From: Tundrisphaera lichenicola
GTDB lineage: Bacteria; Planctomycetota; Planctomycetia; Isosphaerales; Isosphaeraceae
Length of the DNA stretch: 64,000 bases
NCBI RefSeq assembly: GCF_051175385.1
Contig: NZ_CP195106.1
Location: 4,774,001 to 4,838,000, forward strand
Reading direction: 5' to 3'
The translations under genes and the position numbers were made by a program. How positions within the stretch are numbered: position 1 is the stretch's first letter; every line of letters begins with the position of its first letter. A model generated the notes under the pieces. It was not told the DNA's origin and ran no database searches. It saw only the letters and a program-made list of their open reading frames with translations. Shown here piece by piece: positions 1 to 11,120 of the stretch.

Positions 1-247
1 CTGCGATGGTGACGGTAGCCGAGCTGAGGCCCCAATTCATCACGCGGTCGATGGAGGGGTTCCCCAACTGGTCGAATCCTAGAAAGGCGAACTTTGCCAG
101 GGTCCACTATGGGAGTTCAACTGGGCATAGTTCCTGGAGCTGATCCACTGATCGTTGCCGACGAGATCCCGAAAAAACATCCGACGGTTCGCTCAGCGAG
201 GGAGCCGTTGGTTTCGATTCGAGAGGGTTAATGCAGCACTCTCAACT
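1..247. other. Left edge, no supported gene
   Basis: A short minus-strand frame is open from about position 106 to the left edge, but it has no convincing ribosome binding site and is too short to recognise. It could be the start of a gene lying mostly outside the window, downstream of the TPR gene. No other feature is visible. Confidence 0.3.
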
Positions 248-1420
248 TCACTCGCCCCTAGCCGAGCCCATCCCAGGGGACGGTTTCAGGATCTGGGGAC
301 TTAGTCGATTGGCGATCGCTCGATAACGTCCAGCCTCTTCGCGACGCCCCAACCGTTCGTAGGCCTGACTCAATCCATAGGCGGGTTCTCGGGCCGTGGG
401 AGCCAAAGCCACGGCTCGATTGAGCCGTTCGATCGCTCTTTCGGGGTGATTTCGCAGTAATTCGAGATTCCCCAGGAGAAGCCATGGCCGCGCCCTGTTT
501 GCATCCCTCTGGATCGAGAGGAGCCAGGCATGCTCGGCGTCTTCGAGTTCCCCAACTTGCAAGTAGGCCGAACCGAGAAGATCGAACAGATAGGGGCTTT
601 CACCATCGGCCATAGCACGAGTGAGATACCCGCGCGCCTCGGAAGCTCTCCCCACGCTCAACAAATCCTGACAGAGGTAAATCCAAAGCTGCGACTTCGG
701 CTCCAGTGGCATCCCAGCGAGACTGGGATCGATTGTCAGGACGCGTTGGAACTCGTGAATCGCTTCCTCTGGACGATCCGTATTATGATAGACCACCCCG
801 GCCAAAGTATGTCCAATCAACTCGCCGCCGAAGATTTCTTGCAATCGCCCGGTCGTTTCCAGTGCCCCGTTCCACCGACTCAGCATGATCTGAGCCTCCG
901 CCATCTTCCGGAGAGCCAGGACATCGTCGACCGATCGGATTAAAATGCGGCGATAAATTTCGATGGCTTCTTCGTTGAGTCGGGAATCGACCAGTCTCTG
1001 CGCTCGCTCATGAAGGATTTCGACCTCGCTCAAGCCGGCCTTTTCAAAATAGGCCTCAGCCTCCTCGATGCGCCCGAGTCGTGCGAGACTACGACCGGCT
1101 AGCGAGGCAGCGGCCTGACTCCATGGGCGGCGTTTCTCATAATCTGAGGACTTCCGAAAGGCTGCCTGGTAGTCGCCCCGTCGATAGTCCGAGGAAGCTT
1201 CTCTCAGCTTAGGAGGATCCCACTCTCGCCACCCGAGCCAGGTCGTCAGTATGAGGAACATCGGGATGCTGATGAATGAAATGGATCGAAGTTTCCGGTA
1301 TCGAAGTGATTGGTCACCGTCTGACCGCGAGTTTTTGCCACTTTCCTCCCCAGGACGATCGCCTGGAGACTCCTCGGAGTAGGCGATTGGTTCGGTCATC
1401 GTCGGATTCATCTCGATCAT
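248..1420 (-). CDS. Membrane-anchored tetratricopeptide repeat protein
   Basis: A 390-residue protein with a polar, low-complexity N-terminus (about residues 1-45), one hydrophobic segment (about 48-63) and then TPR-like helical repeats to the C-terminus, for example the stretches with LGRIEEAEAYFEKA, DRPEEAIHEFQRVLTIDP and NHPERAIERLNRAVALAP. This predicts a single-pass anchor with a TPR scaffold, probably outside the cytoplasm. TPRs mediate protein-protein contacts, and no catalytic motif is visible. It lies downstream of, and on the same strand as, the TPR-multihaem cytochrome gene, 377 bases away, with which it shares TPR style and an N-terminal anchor. A role in the same complex is inference. 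The start is the first ATG of the frame; an ATG at residue 4 is equally possible. Confidence 0.75.
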   Translation of the reverse strand: MIEMNPTMTEPIAYSEESPGDRPGEESGKNSRSDGDQSLRYRKLRSISFISIPMFLILTTWLGWREWDPPKLREASSDYRRGDYQAAFRKSSDYEKRRPWSQAAASLAGRSLARLGRIEEAEAYFEKAGLSEVEILHERAQRLVDSRLNEEAIEIYRRILIRSVDDVLALRKMAEAQIMLSRWNGALETTGRLQEIFGGELIGHTLAGVVYHNTDRPEEAIHEFQRVLTIDPSLAGMPLEPKSQLWIYLCQDLLSVGRASEARGYLTRAMADGESPYLFDLLGSAYLQVGELEDAEHAWLLSIQRDANRARPWLLLGNLELLRNHPERAIERLNRAVALAPTAREPAYGLSQAYERLGRREEAGRYRAIANRLSPQILKPSPGMGSARGE

Positions 1421-1797
1421 CGGACAGTGACGAAAGTGGCCATGATGGAACGATCATGGAATCGAGGAGCATCCCGCGCCGTAGTCGTAGGCTCAATGGA
1501 GACAATCGAATTCAGACTCGATCCGTCAAGTCGATTGAGAAATCCCATGATCTCAGTAGGTTTTGGTGCTGACTACCTCATATCTCCCGAGGTCGCGATG
1601 CCTGACCAGCCGATGGCACTCATCTTAACCTTGATATGTCCGAAGGAACCGTCGGCCTATGCTGTGTTCGCGAGGCCCGAGTGGCTTCAGGAGTCCGCTT
1701 AAAGAGTGGCCGTCACCGTCTCCCTGCGTCCGGCAAAAGCATGAGCATTCGATTGCAAATCACGATTGGGCGTGCGAAAAGGTTGGTGAAATTGTAA
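1421..1797. other. Intergenic, no gene seen
   Basis: This gap lies between two minus-strand genes. Small open frames occur on both strands but lack ribosome binding sites and protein-like composition. No strong hairpin was noticed. Confidence 0.4.
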
Positions 1798-3642
1798 TTA
1801 TTTGGGTTGGGGAACCCTGATTTGGTGATCCGAGAACTCGGAATGGAGCATTGCTCCTCCAACCTTCGGCATGTGACATCCCGTGCAACCCTCGACCGGA
1901 TTCACCGGGCAAATTTTACTCGACGTGCCATCATGCGGGAGACCTGCGACCGAATCATTCGGGGCATCGTGACAGGATCGGCATTTCGAGGCGTAGAACA
2001 GGTCCGACCGTTCGACATCCTTGTGCGGGTCATGGCAGGTGACACAACTCAGTCCCCCCTTACTCTCGAGATAGCATGAACTGAGCTTGAGCGCCGATGC
2101 CTGGAACCGGGCGGCATCCGGTCCACTCAAGGTTGAAGATTTGATCGGCGTATCGTGGCATTGGCCGCAGAGTTCGACTATCTGCTCTGCGGGGGCGTGC
2201 TTGGGCCTCGCGATCGACGGGTCGAGGAAGCCGAGCGAGACGGACTGGAGGTGATGGCCGCCAGGCCCGTGGCAACGTTCGCAACCGATCCCTCGGTCGA
2301 GAGTGTCGGGTCGGGGATGACCGTCTACCATGATTGTTTGTGTGGTATGACATCCCAGGCATCGTCGAAGCTCATCCAAATCCATCGGACGTCCGAGCCG
2401 TTCTCCGGGGCTTGATGGATGAGCGGACTGGCCGGTCGTGAGGTCCCACGATTCGATCGAATAGAGGGATAGCCTGAGTTCTCGGAAGACTTTCGCCGAA
2501 TCGATTCCTACCAGGGTTCGACCACGGTCTCCCGAGCCGAAGGCATATTCCACCAAGGCTCGATCGCGCCTCCCCTCGTAGGTCGTCTCATAATAGAGAT
2601 GATCTGCTTCGGATCGAAGTGTATGGACAGCCTTTGGCTCGAAAGGGTCGATGATCGGTCGTCGGGTCGATACAAGTCGCGGGAGTTCGGGACCGATGCC
2701 GAGCGTCGAGGCATGGCGGCTCGCCCGCTGGGTCCGGTGAATTTCCTCATGGCATCGAGCGCAGGTAGCGGCTCCGATGAAAGGCGCAGGCTCGTGGCGA
2801 GTCAGATCTTCTTCGCCGAATCGCCCCGAGCGACCTAGGGCAGTTGCGGCTTTGCGGAGGTCTCCGATCTGGAGGAAAACGCGACTCAACAGCCAGTCAA
2901 TTTCCCGATCATTTTGACCCTTCGCCACGGACTCGAGTTCGCGGCGAGCCTCGGCCGGTCGTCCGAGGCGGAGGAAGTCGCGAGCTAGGTGTTTGCGAGC
3001 CAATGCCGGTCCGAAGCTCGATTCCGCAAGATTGGGGTCGATCCGAAGAGCGACCTCGAGCGCCGCCGCCTCCCCTGCCGGGTCATTCGCCTCGCGGAGA
3101 GCGTCTGCCAGGATCAAATGGCCGCGTAACTCTCCTTCGGTCAGTTTCACCAATTCCCTTGCAATGCCCGACGCCTCGATGGGACGACCTTCGGCGAAGG
3201 TGAATCTTGCAATCTGTTCGATAACGTCGGGTTCCGAGGGATCGAGTTTCCTCGCATTGTTCAGTGAGTTCCTGGCCAAGGCTGTCCGCCCCTGATCGCG
3301 GAATCCCATTGCCAACAGGACATAATCTTCCGCTTTCCAAGAATTCGGACCAAGCCGGACAAATGAGCGTTGAGCCGAAGTGTGACGCCCGGCTCGAGCC
3401 TCCGATCTGGCGAATAGCCTCAAGGCATTCATGTCCCTGGGGTCATTTTTGAGCCTGAGGGATGCGATTTTGGAAGCATTCGCCCAATCACCTCTCCTGT
3501 AGGCTGAACGTCCCTGACTCAAAGGATCCAGGGCAGGCCAGACGACGAACCACGAGGCCGCGATTGTCGCGGAAATTGCCAGGAATCCGATCAGCCCACG
3601 ACGCGGCCAGTTTCCCATTCCGATCACCCTCGGACCGTCCAA
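1798..3642 (-). CDS. TPR-heptahaem cytochrome c (cytochrome c554-like)
   Basis: A 614-residue protein with an N-terminal membrane anchor or uncleaved signal (about residues 16-38), a TPR-like half (about 40-280) and a C-terminal half holding seven CxxCH haem c sites: CARCH near 293, CLGCH 428, CERCH 453, CGQCH 490, CVTCH 531, CRSCH 552 and CTGCH 584. Multihaem cytochromes of the c554/NrfA-like group carry electrons or reduce small molecules outside the cytoplasm. The spacing and closing CxxCHMP motif resemble the 'cytochrome c554 and c-prime' domain found in planctomycetes. The TPR half probably docks partner proteins. The substrate is unknown. A second TPR protein follows on the same strand. 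The first ATG is used; an ATG at residue 9 is an alternative. Confidence 0.82.
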   Translation of the reverse strand: MDGPRVIGMGNWPRRGLIGFLAISATIAASWFVVWPALDPLSQGRSAYRRGDWANASKIASLRLKNDPRDMNALRLFARSEARAGRHTSAQRSFVRLGPNSWKAEDYVLLAMGFRDQGRTALARNSLNNARKLDPSEPDVIEQIARFTFAEGRPIEASGIARELVKLTEGELRGHLILADALREANDPAGEAAALEVALRIDPNLAESSFGPALARKHLARDFLRLGRPAEARRELESVAKGQNDREIDWLLSRVFLQIGDLRKAATALGRSGRFGEEDLTRHEPAPFIGAATCARCHEEIHRTQRASRHASTLGIGPELPRLVSTRRPIIDPFEPKAVHTLRSEADHLYYETTYEGRRDRALVEYAFGSGDRGRTLVGIDSAKVFRELRLSLYSIESWDLTTGQSAHPSSPGERLGRPMDLDELRRCLGCHTTQTIMVDGHPRPDTLDRGIGCERCHGPGGHHLQSVSLGFLDPSIARPKHAPAEQIVELCGQCHDTPIKSSTLSGPDAARFQASALKLSSCYLESKGGLSCVTCHDPHKDVERSDLFYASKCRSCHDAPNDSVAGLPHDGTSSKICPVNPVEGCTGCHMPKVGGAMLHSEFSDHQIRVPQPK

Positions 3643-4627
3643 TTCGAAGGATCAATTTGCCGATGAAGATCCCGAGGCTTGTTTGCCTGTCGCGAGGTAT
3701 TCCAGGAGGTCGGCCGCCTCTCAAGTCGTTAGTTCTCGAAACATTCCTTCGAGCATCATCGATTTTACCTGGGGCTGGAGCACCTCGACATCGGGCACCG
3801 GGATTCGTCTCGCTTGATTCTTGCAACCATTCCGGAGGACTTCGCGATCAGTCCTCTCGATCAGATTGCTGATTGGGTCAGAGCCTCTTTGTCTCCAGTT
3901 GGTCAGGGAGAACTTTTCGGATCGATCACTAGAGATAGTTTCAGGATCAGTCGAGATAGGGTGGATCGATTGAAATTCAGACCAATCAAGCTGAGGTCGG
4001 ATCCGAGTTCGACCCCTTGATCGCCAACTTGACGCGTGTTGGTGTGCGAGAGGCCGGGACGATCGAAGAGCGACCCGAGAACGGGTTCGCTCGGGGAGAC
4101 CTGGGAGGACTGACGATCCGTTCACGAATCGGGGTCAGCCTCCACACGTTGACAAGACTTGAAACGATTCGGGGACATCCGACGAGCGTCGGGATCTTCA
4201 TCCGATAATATAGCACCAATCCCTCTAAATCCCCGGATGCGACGATCTCGGCTTCTTTGATCCGGGGGCGGTTCTTGCCTCGGTCTCGCATCCACGAGCT
4301 AAGGTTAAGAATGCGACGGTCGAGAGATGGCCCGGAGTCGAACTGGGAAGCAGAATTCACAGCACTCCTGGGCCGTGGGCTCTCGATCGCGTGAGAATCA
4401 AACCTCATCAATTGTGCTATCGCGATCGGACCAGGGCAAAGTCCGGTGATCTTCATTCCAGTCGGGCGAGCCGCTCTTCTTCGCTCACCTTAGTCCTCAC
4501 CGGAGCCGAATGATGTATTAATGAATCATTTACTCAAGGCGTCAATCATGGCCTAGGTTTCGAAGGAGCATCTCGGAGATCGATCTTCGAAGCCGATCAT
4601 CCTGAACACCGTCGCGGAGCAGCGATC
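3643..4627. other. Gene-poor 1-kb stretch
   Basis: It separates the minus-strand cytochrome gene from a plus-strand small gene. Several frames stay open (for example minus 4456-3986), but their composition is not protein-like. The only structured part is the folded segment at 4321-4427, described separately. Confidence 0.4.
4321..4427 (-). other. Folded, tRNA-resembling segment
   Basis: Three inverted repeats lie close together: CGAGAG (4321-4326) with CTCTCG (4380-4385); GGCCCGGAGT (4329-4338) with ACTCCtGGGCC (4364-4374); and GATCGCG (4385-4391) with CGCGATC (4421-4427). Read on the minus strand, the segment contains, in order, a D-arm-like AGCACAATTGATGAG, a His-type anticodon loop CTGTGAA and a T-loop GTTCGACTC, but the arms do not assemble into one standard cloverleaf. 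It may be a tRNA relic or a small structured RNA. Confidence 0.25.
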
Positions 4628-4882
4628 ATGGACAAGATTCTCGGACCGTCAACCATCGACTCGGATCAGCAGAAGGTCAATCGAGCCGTCCGGGCTGCTC
4701 TCGTAATCTACCTCTCACCGATCCTCTTGTTGGTCCTGGCTATCGGGGCTGTGGGGCTGATGGCTGGTCGCTTGATGAATTTGGGTTCAAAATCCACCGC
4801 GTCGCCCGCGACGATCACGCACATCAAGCATTGCCACCTTACTCAGCTCGATCGAACCGGAAAGGTCAAATCCTCTGTCTGA
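4628..4882 (+). CDS. Small single-pass membrane protein
   Basis: An 84-residue protein with a polar N-terminus, one strong hydrophobic helix (about residues 25-48) and a Ser/Thr- and His-containing tail. A purine-rich GGAG lies about 10 bases before the ATG. No family is recognised and no cysteine pair or catalytic motif is present. It stands alone between the gene-poor stretch and the convergent sulfatase gene. The hydrophobic helix and ribosome binding site argue for a real gene, but it could be a chance frame. Confidence 0.45.
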   Translation: MDKILGPSTIDSDQQKVNRAVRAALVIYLSPILLLVLAIGAVGLMAGRLMNLGSKSTASPATITHIKHCHLTQLDRTGKVKSSV

Positions 4883-4977
4883 TTCATCCTCATTGTCCTC
4901 GGAACTGGCCCGAACTCAATTCACCCTTGGGCGATTGAGTATCGATCGGTGAGCGTCCACGAGGAGAATCCACCTCC

Positions 4978-6384
4978 TTACCGGTCATTCCCAGAATGCT
5001 CACCTCCCGGTCCCCATAATGGGTGTGCGAGTTGGTGGTTCCATTCCTCCCAGGCCAGGGTAAGCTCGCGAACCTTGTCGGGATGCTTACTGCTGAGGTC
5101 GGACTTCTCGCCCAGGTCCTCGGTCAAGTTGTAGAGCCGGAAGGGGCCCACGGCGGGTTCGGATCGCGAAGCAGAGACCGTCAGGCCGGTGGCCTCGACT
5201 TGCAGATCATACCGGACGAGTTTCCAATCTCCTCGACGGATCGCCGCCTGGGGGCCTAACCTCCAGTAGAGGGTGTCGTGAGGAGGCATTTCCTTCCGGC
5301 CCAAGAGATGGGGAAGTAGATCGACCCCATCGACTCCCCATTCGGCGGGGATCGGGAAACCTGCCGCGGCCAGCGCCGTCGGGAGGATATCGAGTTGGAT
5401 CACCGGCTGATCATAGACCGATCCGGCTGGCAGTCTTCCCTTCCACTTCACCAGGAATGGGACGTGGATCCCCCCTTCGAGCGTCGTTCGCTTAGAGCCG
5501 CGAAAGGGATCATTCCGCGATCCGTTCACGGTCGTCCCTCGGAGCGTCGGGCCGCCGTTGTCGCTCAGGAAGAAGATCAAAGTCTCCTCTTCCAACCCGA
5601 GCGAATGAACCTTGTTCAGGATCACTCCTATGGCGTCGTCCATCGCGGACATCATTGCCGCGTAGGTGCGTCTTGTTTGGTTAGGGATCGAGGAGAATCT
5701 GGCCAAGCGATCGTCGGTCGCATCCATCGGTGTATGAACTGCATTGAAAGCGACTTCCAGGAAGAACGGGCTGTCTTGATGACGATCGAGGAATGATTCG
5801 GCCTCGCGAGACAGGGCGTGGGTCAGGTAGACCGGCTCCTGGACGGCCTTCGTCCCTCGATAGATATCCCGACTCGACCCGGCAAAGTAAGTATGCATCC
5901 CCCCGAGGAATCCAAAAAACTCGTCGAAACCCCGCTTCTGAGGGTGGAATCGAGGGGCGATCCCCAAATGCCACTTCCCGATGAGCCCGGTCGCGTAACC
6001 GGCCGATCTGAGGCGTTCGACTAACGTGATCTCCGAGACGGGAAGTCCCGCTCGTCGATCGCGTTCCGGATTGAACTCGTGTCCGAACCGCTGTTGATAG
6101 CGACCCGTCAATAAGCCGGCACGGGAAGGACTGCAATAAGGTCCTGAGACGTAACCATTAGTGCATCGAACACTTGCCCGGGAAAGGGCATCCAGATGCG
6201 GAGTCGGGATATCCCGACAGCCTTGGAATCCGACGTCGGCATACCCCATGTCATCGGCCAGCAGGACGATGATATTGGGCCTCCGGACTTCCTCCGCTTG
6301 GACGAAGCTTGCGGGGGCGGCGGAGCATAACCAGAATACACCGAGAATCCGGACGACTGTCCGAGCCCAGGAGGACAGGTTCAT
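4978..6384 (-). CDS. Exported arylsulfatase (formylglycine type)
   Basis: A 468-residue protein with a signal peptide (about residues 1-29). The sulfatase fold begins at RPNIIVLLADDMG, giving the metal-binding Asp pair 44-45. The signature CSPSR at 84-88, followed by AGLLTGR, marks Cys84 as the residue converted to formylglycine by the sulfatase-maturing enzyme. Later features include KWHLG, a second metal site around FFLSDNGGP and a C-terminal substrate cap. Such enzymes hydrolyse sulfate esters, commonly of algal or other sulfated polysaccharides, in the periplasm. The length is typical of the family. The nearest neighbour, a divergent Tat-exported oxidoreductase, is a common planctomycete companion. 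The exact substrate cannot be read from the sequence. Confidence 0.92.
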   Translation of the reverse strand: MNLSSWARTVVRILGVFWLCSAAPASFVQAEEVRRPNIIVLLADDMGYADVGFQGCRDIPTPHLDALSRASVRCTNGYVSGPYCSPSRAGLLTGRYQQRFGHEFNPERDRRAGLPVSEITLVERLRSAGYATGLIGKWHLGIAPRFHPQKRGFDEFFGFLGGMHTYFAGSSRDIYRGTKAVQEPVYLTHALSREAESFLDRHQDSPFFLEVAFNAVHTPMDATDDRLARFSSIPNQTRRTYAAMMSAMDDAIGVILNKVHSLGLEEETLIFFLSDNGGPTLRGTTVNGSRNDPFRGSKRTTLEGGIHVPFLVKWKGRLPAGSVYDQPVIQLDILPTALAAAGFPIPAEWGVDGVDLLPHLLGRKEMPPHDTLYWRLGPQAAIRRGDWKLVRYDLQVEATGLTVSASRSEPAVGPFRLYNLTEDLGEKSDLSSKHPDKVRELTLAWEEWNHQLAHPLWGPGGEHSGNDR

Positions 6385-6666
6385 CGAAATTTACCCCGAT
6401 CTCGAATCGCGGTCCTTCGTCTCACGTGCCCCCATCGTGGACGCGATTCAGAGTATCGGAATCAGTTCGAGGTGGTCAAGTTTTCCTCGGAGATGGGATT
6501 TAAGGTCGATGAGGGCGGCTTCAAAGTCTGCTGGCTCTCGGTGGTCAGGGGCGGTCAGGGCGGAGGTGGATTGCATCGGAGCTTTGGTTGCCGCATTCTG
6601 AAGGGCACCGGGTCTTAGAGCCCCATCCCTAGCGTCTTCTCGAACACGTATGTCGAGGCCAGTCGA

Positions 6667-8037
<1,371 letters not shown>

Positions 8038-8579
8038 ACTGGTTGCCGGGCGGCCAGGTAACCTCGATTCTCGGCCTGAGCCGGCCGCATTGAGGTCCTG
8101 GTCGCCGTCGCATCCCAAAGATGAACCTCACGTCGGGAACGTCGAATTTCCGGGTGAGCGTGGTGTCAGGATAGGGCTCATTCGTGAGGTAGAAGGAATC
8201 ATATCTCAGGATTGAGCCTGTCTGTGTAGAGAAATGTTCGGCCCAGTTCGTGACGAATGCCGGCCGAGAATTGCGGGGTGAGATGGCTGGGTCATCGTCC
8301 AGGCCAGGGCTCTTCGTTCATGGCTGATGCCGCGAGGCTTCGAGTCGATTCTGCGCCGAGCAACAGCCAATTCCTGTGGTTGGTGGAGAAGTTCGACGAT
8401 TCGCCCTCGGATGTACGGCACACATGGAATTCGATCGCTGAACTTCAAGTGACTCGAAATAAATCGGACCTATCGATCGGGGCGATCTCGTTCTCTTTAT
8501 CGCCGTGTTGGGGTCGAATGGACCTCGAACCGATCGTCGTTGCATTTGAATGCGACTGGCAGTAGCTCCGAGCGAGTGA
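8038..8579. other. Intergenic between convergent genes, nothing seen
   Basis: About 540 bases follow the oxidoreductase stop and precede the stop of the minus-strand membrane enzyme. Short frames on both strands have no ribosome binding site and look like chance frames. No clear terminator hairpin was identified. Confidence 0.35.
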
Positions 8580-10463
8580 TCACTTGCTTTGGGACAAGGA
8601 TCGGATCGATCGCCGGAATTTTTCCATAGTTGCAGTATGTTTGGGAGATCCGGCGATGTTGTCCAACTCGCCAGGATCCTCCTCGATCTGATAAAGTTCC
8701 TCACTTCCTAGTCCATCCCGTATGTAATGAAAGCATCCCTCGACGATCGACCTCATCGGCCCTCGAGTCGCCGGGGAATCTCCCAGATTCGGGTCTGCTT
8801 CGGGGGGAGCTTCAATTTCTGAGAGGATGGGGCTCGCCTCTCGCGTGGTTCCCGAAGGATCCAGAGTCCAGTAACGCGCGAGTGATCGACCGGAGAAGGG
8901 AGATCCTGCGTCCAGGCCAAGCCGTTCGACCACAGTGGCAGGTAGGTCCCGGAGGCTCACGGGATCCTGGATAACCCTGCCTTCAAGGCCGCCACTCGGA
9001 TCGATCAGGATGAGAGGGACCTGAATCTCGGGAAGGTAGAGGCTGCAACCGTGGCCGAAGAGGCGGTGTTCTCCGAGGCTTTCTCCGTGGTCTGCCGTGA
9101 TCACGACCATGGTATTTTGAAGAATGCCAAGGCTTTGAAGATCCTCGAAAAGGCGCCCGATCTGCCGGTCCAGGGATCCAATACAGCGGTCGTATGAGTC
9201 GCGGGCCAGTTCCAGTTTGTCGGTTCCGAGCTGCCGCTTGTCGAGTTCCCACCAGTTCTTGATCGTCGAGTAATCAGAAAGACTCTCCGGCTTTCGTCCG
9301 AACTCCGGCGAGTCGTCTGGGTCGGGTACCAGATAGGGATGGTGAGCGTCGAAATCATTGATGAAGGCGAAAAATGGGCGATCCTGGTGGTTCGCTACCC
9401 AGTCGAGAAAGTCGCGATGATTCCTCGCCGCATCCTTTCGAGATCCCGCCGAAGAGATGGCCAGTTCGATCCAAGGTGCGAGCCCGGGATGTTTATTGAG
9501 GAAGTTCAGAGACCGTTGCACGAGGGATGAGCAAAGGAGAATCTCCCGAGGGGAGAGGTCGTAATCCTCGTAGTGGTCGAAGCCTCGATCGAGGCCGGTC
9601 TCGTAGCTGCAATAAGTGGTATTTGCAACAAATCCGGCCGTGGCGTAGCCTCGTAACTTCAAGTATTCGGCTAGTGTCGGACTCGTGTCATCGAGCGGCC
9701 GGTTCCATCCTACAGAGAGCTCGCTCGGCCACTTTCCCGTGAACATGCTCGCGTGAGAAGGAGCGGTCCAGGGTGCGGTGGAGATCGCGCGAACGAATTG
9801 AACGCCACGTCCCGCGATCCGGTCCAGATTCGGGGTCGTATTGCGTGAGTAGCCATACAGTCCCATGCTCTTGGCCCGGAGCGTATCCAGGACGATCAAG
9901 ATCACGTTCTTCGAGCTGGGAGAGTGTTCCGAAATCGAATCAGCCGGATAGCGTTCGCTCCAAACTTCCCGGCCGCGAATGCTCGCGGCGGTCATTACGA
10001 TCATGAGTAGGAGAGCGATCAGGGTCCGATTCACGAAGCTCCCGAACCTCTCACTTCTAGCCGCGAGAAACCAGGCAGTGCGGATGGCCAGCCCGATCGC
10101 CAGGATCAAGCAAACCGCTGTATAGATCGGGCCTCGAAAGAGGAGCCCCAAATAAGCGAGGAATGCGAGGGGAATGACGACCATGGTCGTCGAAAGGAGT
10201 TGTGGCCTGGCTCGGGCGATGATCGACAAGACCAAGCCAGGTCCCCCGAGAACCATCACTCCTGCTAAGGGGTACATCCAAGGTAGATGTCGACTGGTGT
10301 TATAGTTCCGAGGATCCAGGATATGGCATTTCAAGAGGAAGACACCCAATTCCAGGAAGCCCGAGACCAGTCCGAACCAGGCTGTCCAGAGCAGGATTTG
10401 CAAGGGCCCTGGGCGAGAGTGGACCATCTCGTCCCCGTTGCATCGTGCTTCGGGCTTGCCCAT
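8580..10463 (-). CDS. Five-TM sulfatase-like enzyme with Thr nucleophile
   Basis: A 627-residue protein from the start chosen here: ATG at 10463, preceded by GGAGAAGG at 6-base spacing; an upstream ATG at 10544 would add 27 polar residues. About five hydrophobic helices fill residues 20-160, then an alkaline-phosphatase/sulfatase-superfamily domain follows. Metal Asp193 sits in IVLDTLR. The nucleophile motif reads TAPSH with Thr233 where sulfatases have Cys or Ser. A second metal site is at TADHGESLGEH. The layout of five helices plus an external domain with Thr matches lipoteichoic acid synthase and phosphoethanolamine transferases, so a transferase or phosphodiesterase role is more likely than sulfatase; this is inference. 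It is a paralogue of the plus-strand gene at 13337-15223, with the same topology. Confidence 0.82.
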   Translation of the reverse strand: MGKPEARCNGDEMVHSRPGPLQILLWTAWFGLVSGFLELGVFLLKCHILDPRNYNTSRHLPWMYPLAGVMVLGGPGLVLSIIARARPQLLSTTMVVIPLAFLAYLGLLFRGPIYTAVCLILAIGLAIRTAWFLAARSERFGSFVNRTLIALLLMIVMTAASIRGREVWSERYPADSISEHSPSSKNVILIVLDTLRAKSMGLYGYSRNTTPNLDRIAGRGVQFVRAISTAPWTAPSHASMFTGKWPSELSVGWNRPLDDTSPTLAEYLKLRGYATAGFVANTTYCSYETGLDRGFDHYEDYDLSPREILLCSSLVQRSLNFLNKHPGLAPWIELAISSAGSRKDAARNHRDFLDWVANHQDRPFFAFINDFDAHHPYLVPDPDDSPEFGRKPESLSDYSTIKNWWELDKRQLGTDKLELARDSYDRCIGSLDRQIGRLFEDLQSLGILQNTMVVITADHGESLGEHRLFGHGCSLYLPEIQVPLILIDPSGGLEGRVIQDPVSLRDLPATVVERLGLDAGSPFSGRSLARYWTLDPSGTTREASPILSEIEAPPEADPNLGDSPATRGPMRSIVEGCFHYIRDGLGSEELYQIEEDPGELDNIAGSPKHTATMEKFRRSIRSLSQSK

Positions 10464-10844
10464 GGGATATCCTTCTCCGTTGCCTAACACGCAAGATGGC
10501 TTTTTTATGGATCCATCGGTCCCGATGAATTTCGTGCCTTTCACTCGGGATTTACGCGGCGGAAACTAGCATCATCGGTCCCACAAGCCAAGGGATCATT
10601 GAGAAGGACGGTGCCGATCGATCGTTGAACCGGATAACTCGGCGGAGAGTTTTTGTTCAGGCGATTGTGGCCCAGGATCGTGGGAACGGGATTGTTTTCG
10701 AAATCCGAGGAAGACAGGATGATCGAAAAGAGATAGAAAAATGGAACAGTATTGCCAGGGACGGCGCTGTAATACGTCCTGGAGGCATGCCTCGGGCATT
10801 TCAGGAGGAATGTCCAGACCTTAATCTTCCAAGGAGGGATGTTC
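10464..10844. other. Divergent intergenic region
   Basis: About 380 bases separate two divergent genes and probably hold both promoters. No confident -35/-10 pair was assigned. A good ribosome binding site, AAGGAGG at 10831-10837, serves the plus-strand gene starting at 10845. Confidence 0.4.
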
Positions 10845-11120
10845 ATGATCGATTCAATCGCGATTCTGGCCTACCTGGGGCCCGAAACCATGTTACCTAT
10901 GACCTCGATCGTGGCGGGCGTGGTCGGCGTCATCATGATGTTCGGTCGAAATTTCTTCCGCATTCTCAGGAATGCGTTCCAACTCGTCACCGGTCGTGCC
11001 AAAAACCCAGCCAGAGTGTCGCATCATCCCCGAAAAATCGGCACAGGACCGGTTGGCGGGATCATTCGCGATGACGCCGTGAATCCGGCAGCGGCCGATA
11101 ATAAATCAGTGCATTTGTGA
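10845..11120 (+). CDS. Small membrane protein linked to phosphodiesterase gene
   Basis: A 91-residue protein with a hydrophobic N-terminal half (about residues 5-32, containing AYLGPETMLP and GVVGVIMMFG) and a basic, Pro/His-containing tail. The ATG at 10845 is preferred over the ATG at 10839 because AAGGAGG ends at 10837, giving 7-base spacing. Its stop codon overlaps the GTG of the next gene in the sequence GTGA, which suggests translational coupling with the phosphodiesterase-like protein. The family is not recognised with certainty. A membrane anchor or partner for the downstream enzyme is inference. Confidence 0.65.
   Translation: MIDSIAILAYLGPETMLPMTSIVAGVVGVIMMFGRNFFRILRNAFQLVTGRAKNPARVSHHPRKIGTGPVGGIIRDDAVNPAAADNKSVHL

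Noticed and set aside
1..105. Beginning of a minus-strand gene at the left edge
   Set aside because: The frame is open but only about 35 codons are visible, with no clear start or recognisable motif.
4321..4427. A functional tRNA-His gene
   Set aside because: Anticodon-loop and T-loop words are present, but the acceptor, D and anticodon stems cannot be formed together. Kept only as a possible relic.
3986..4456. Minus-strand frame of 156 codons in the gene-poor stretch
   Set aside because: It has no ribosome binding site, no domain and runs through the hairpin-rich, tRNA-like segment.
8580..10463. Classification as a true formylglycine sulfatase
   Set aside because: The modified Cys/Ser of the sulfatase signature is replaced by Thr, so the usual maturation and reaction are not expected.
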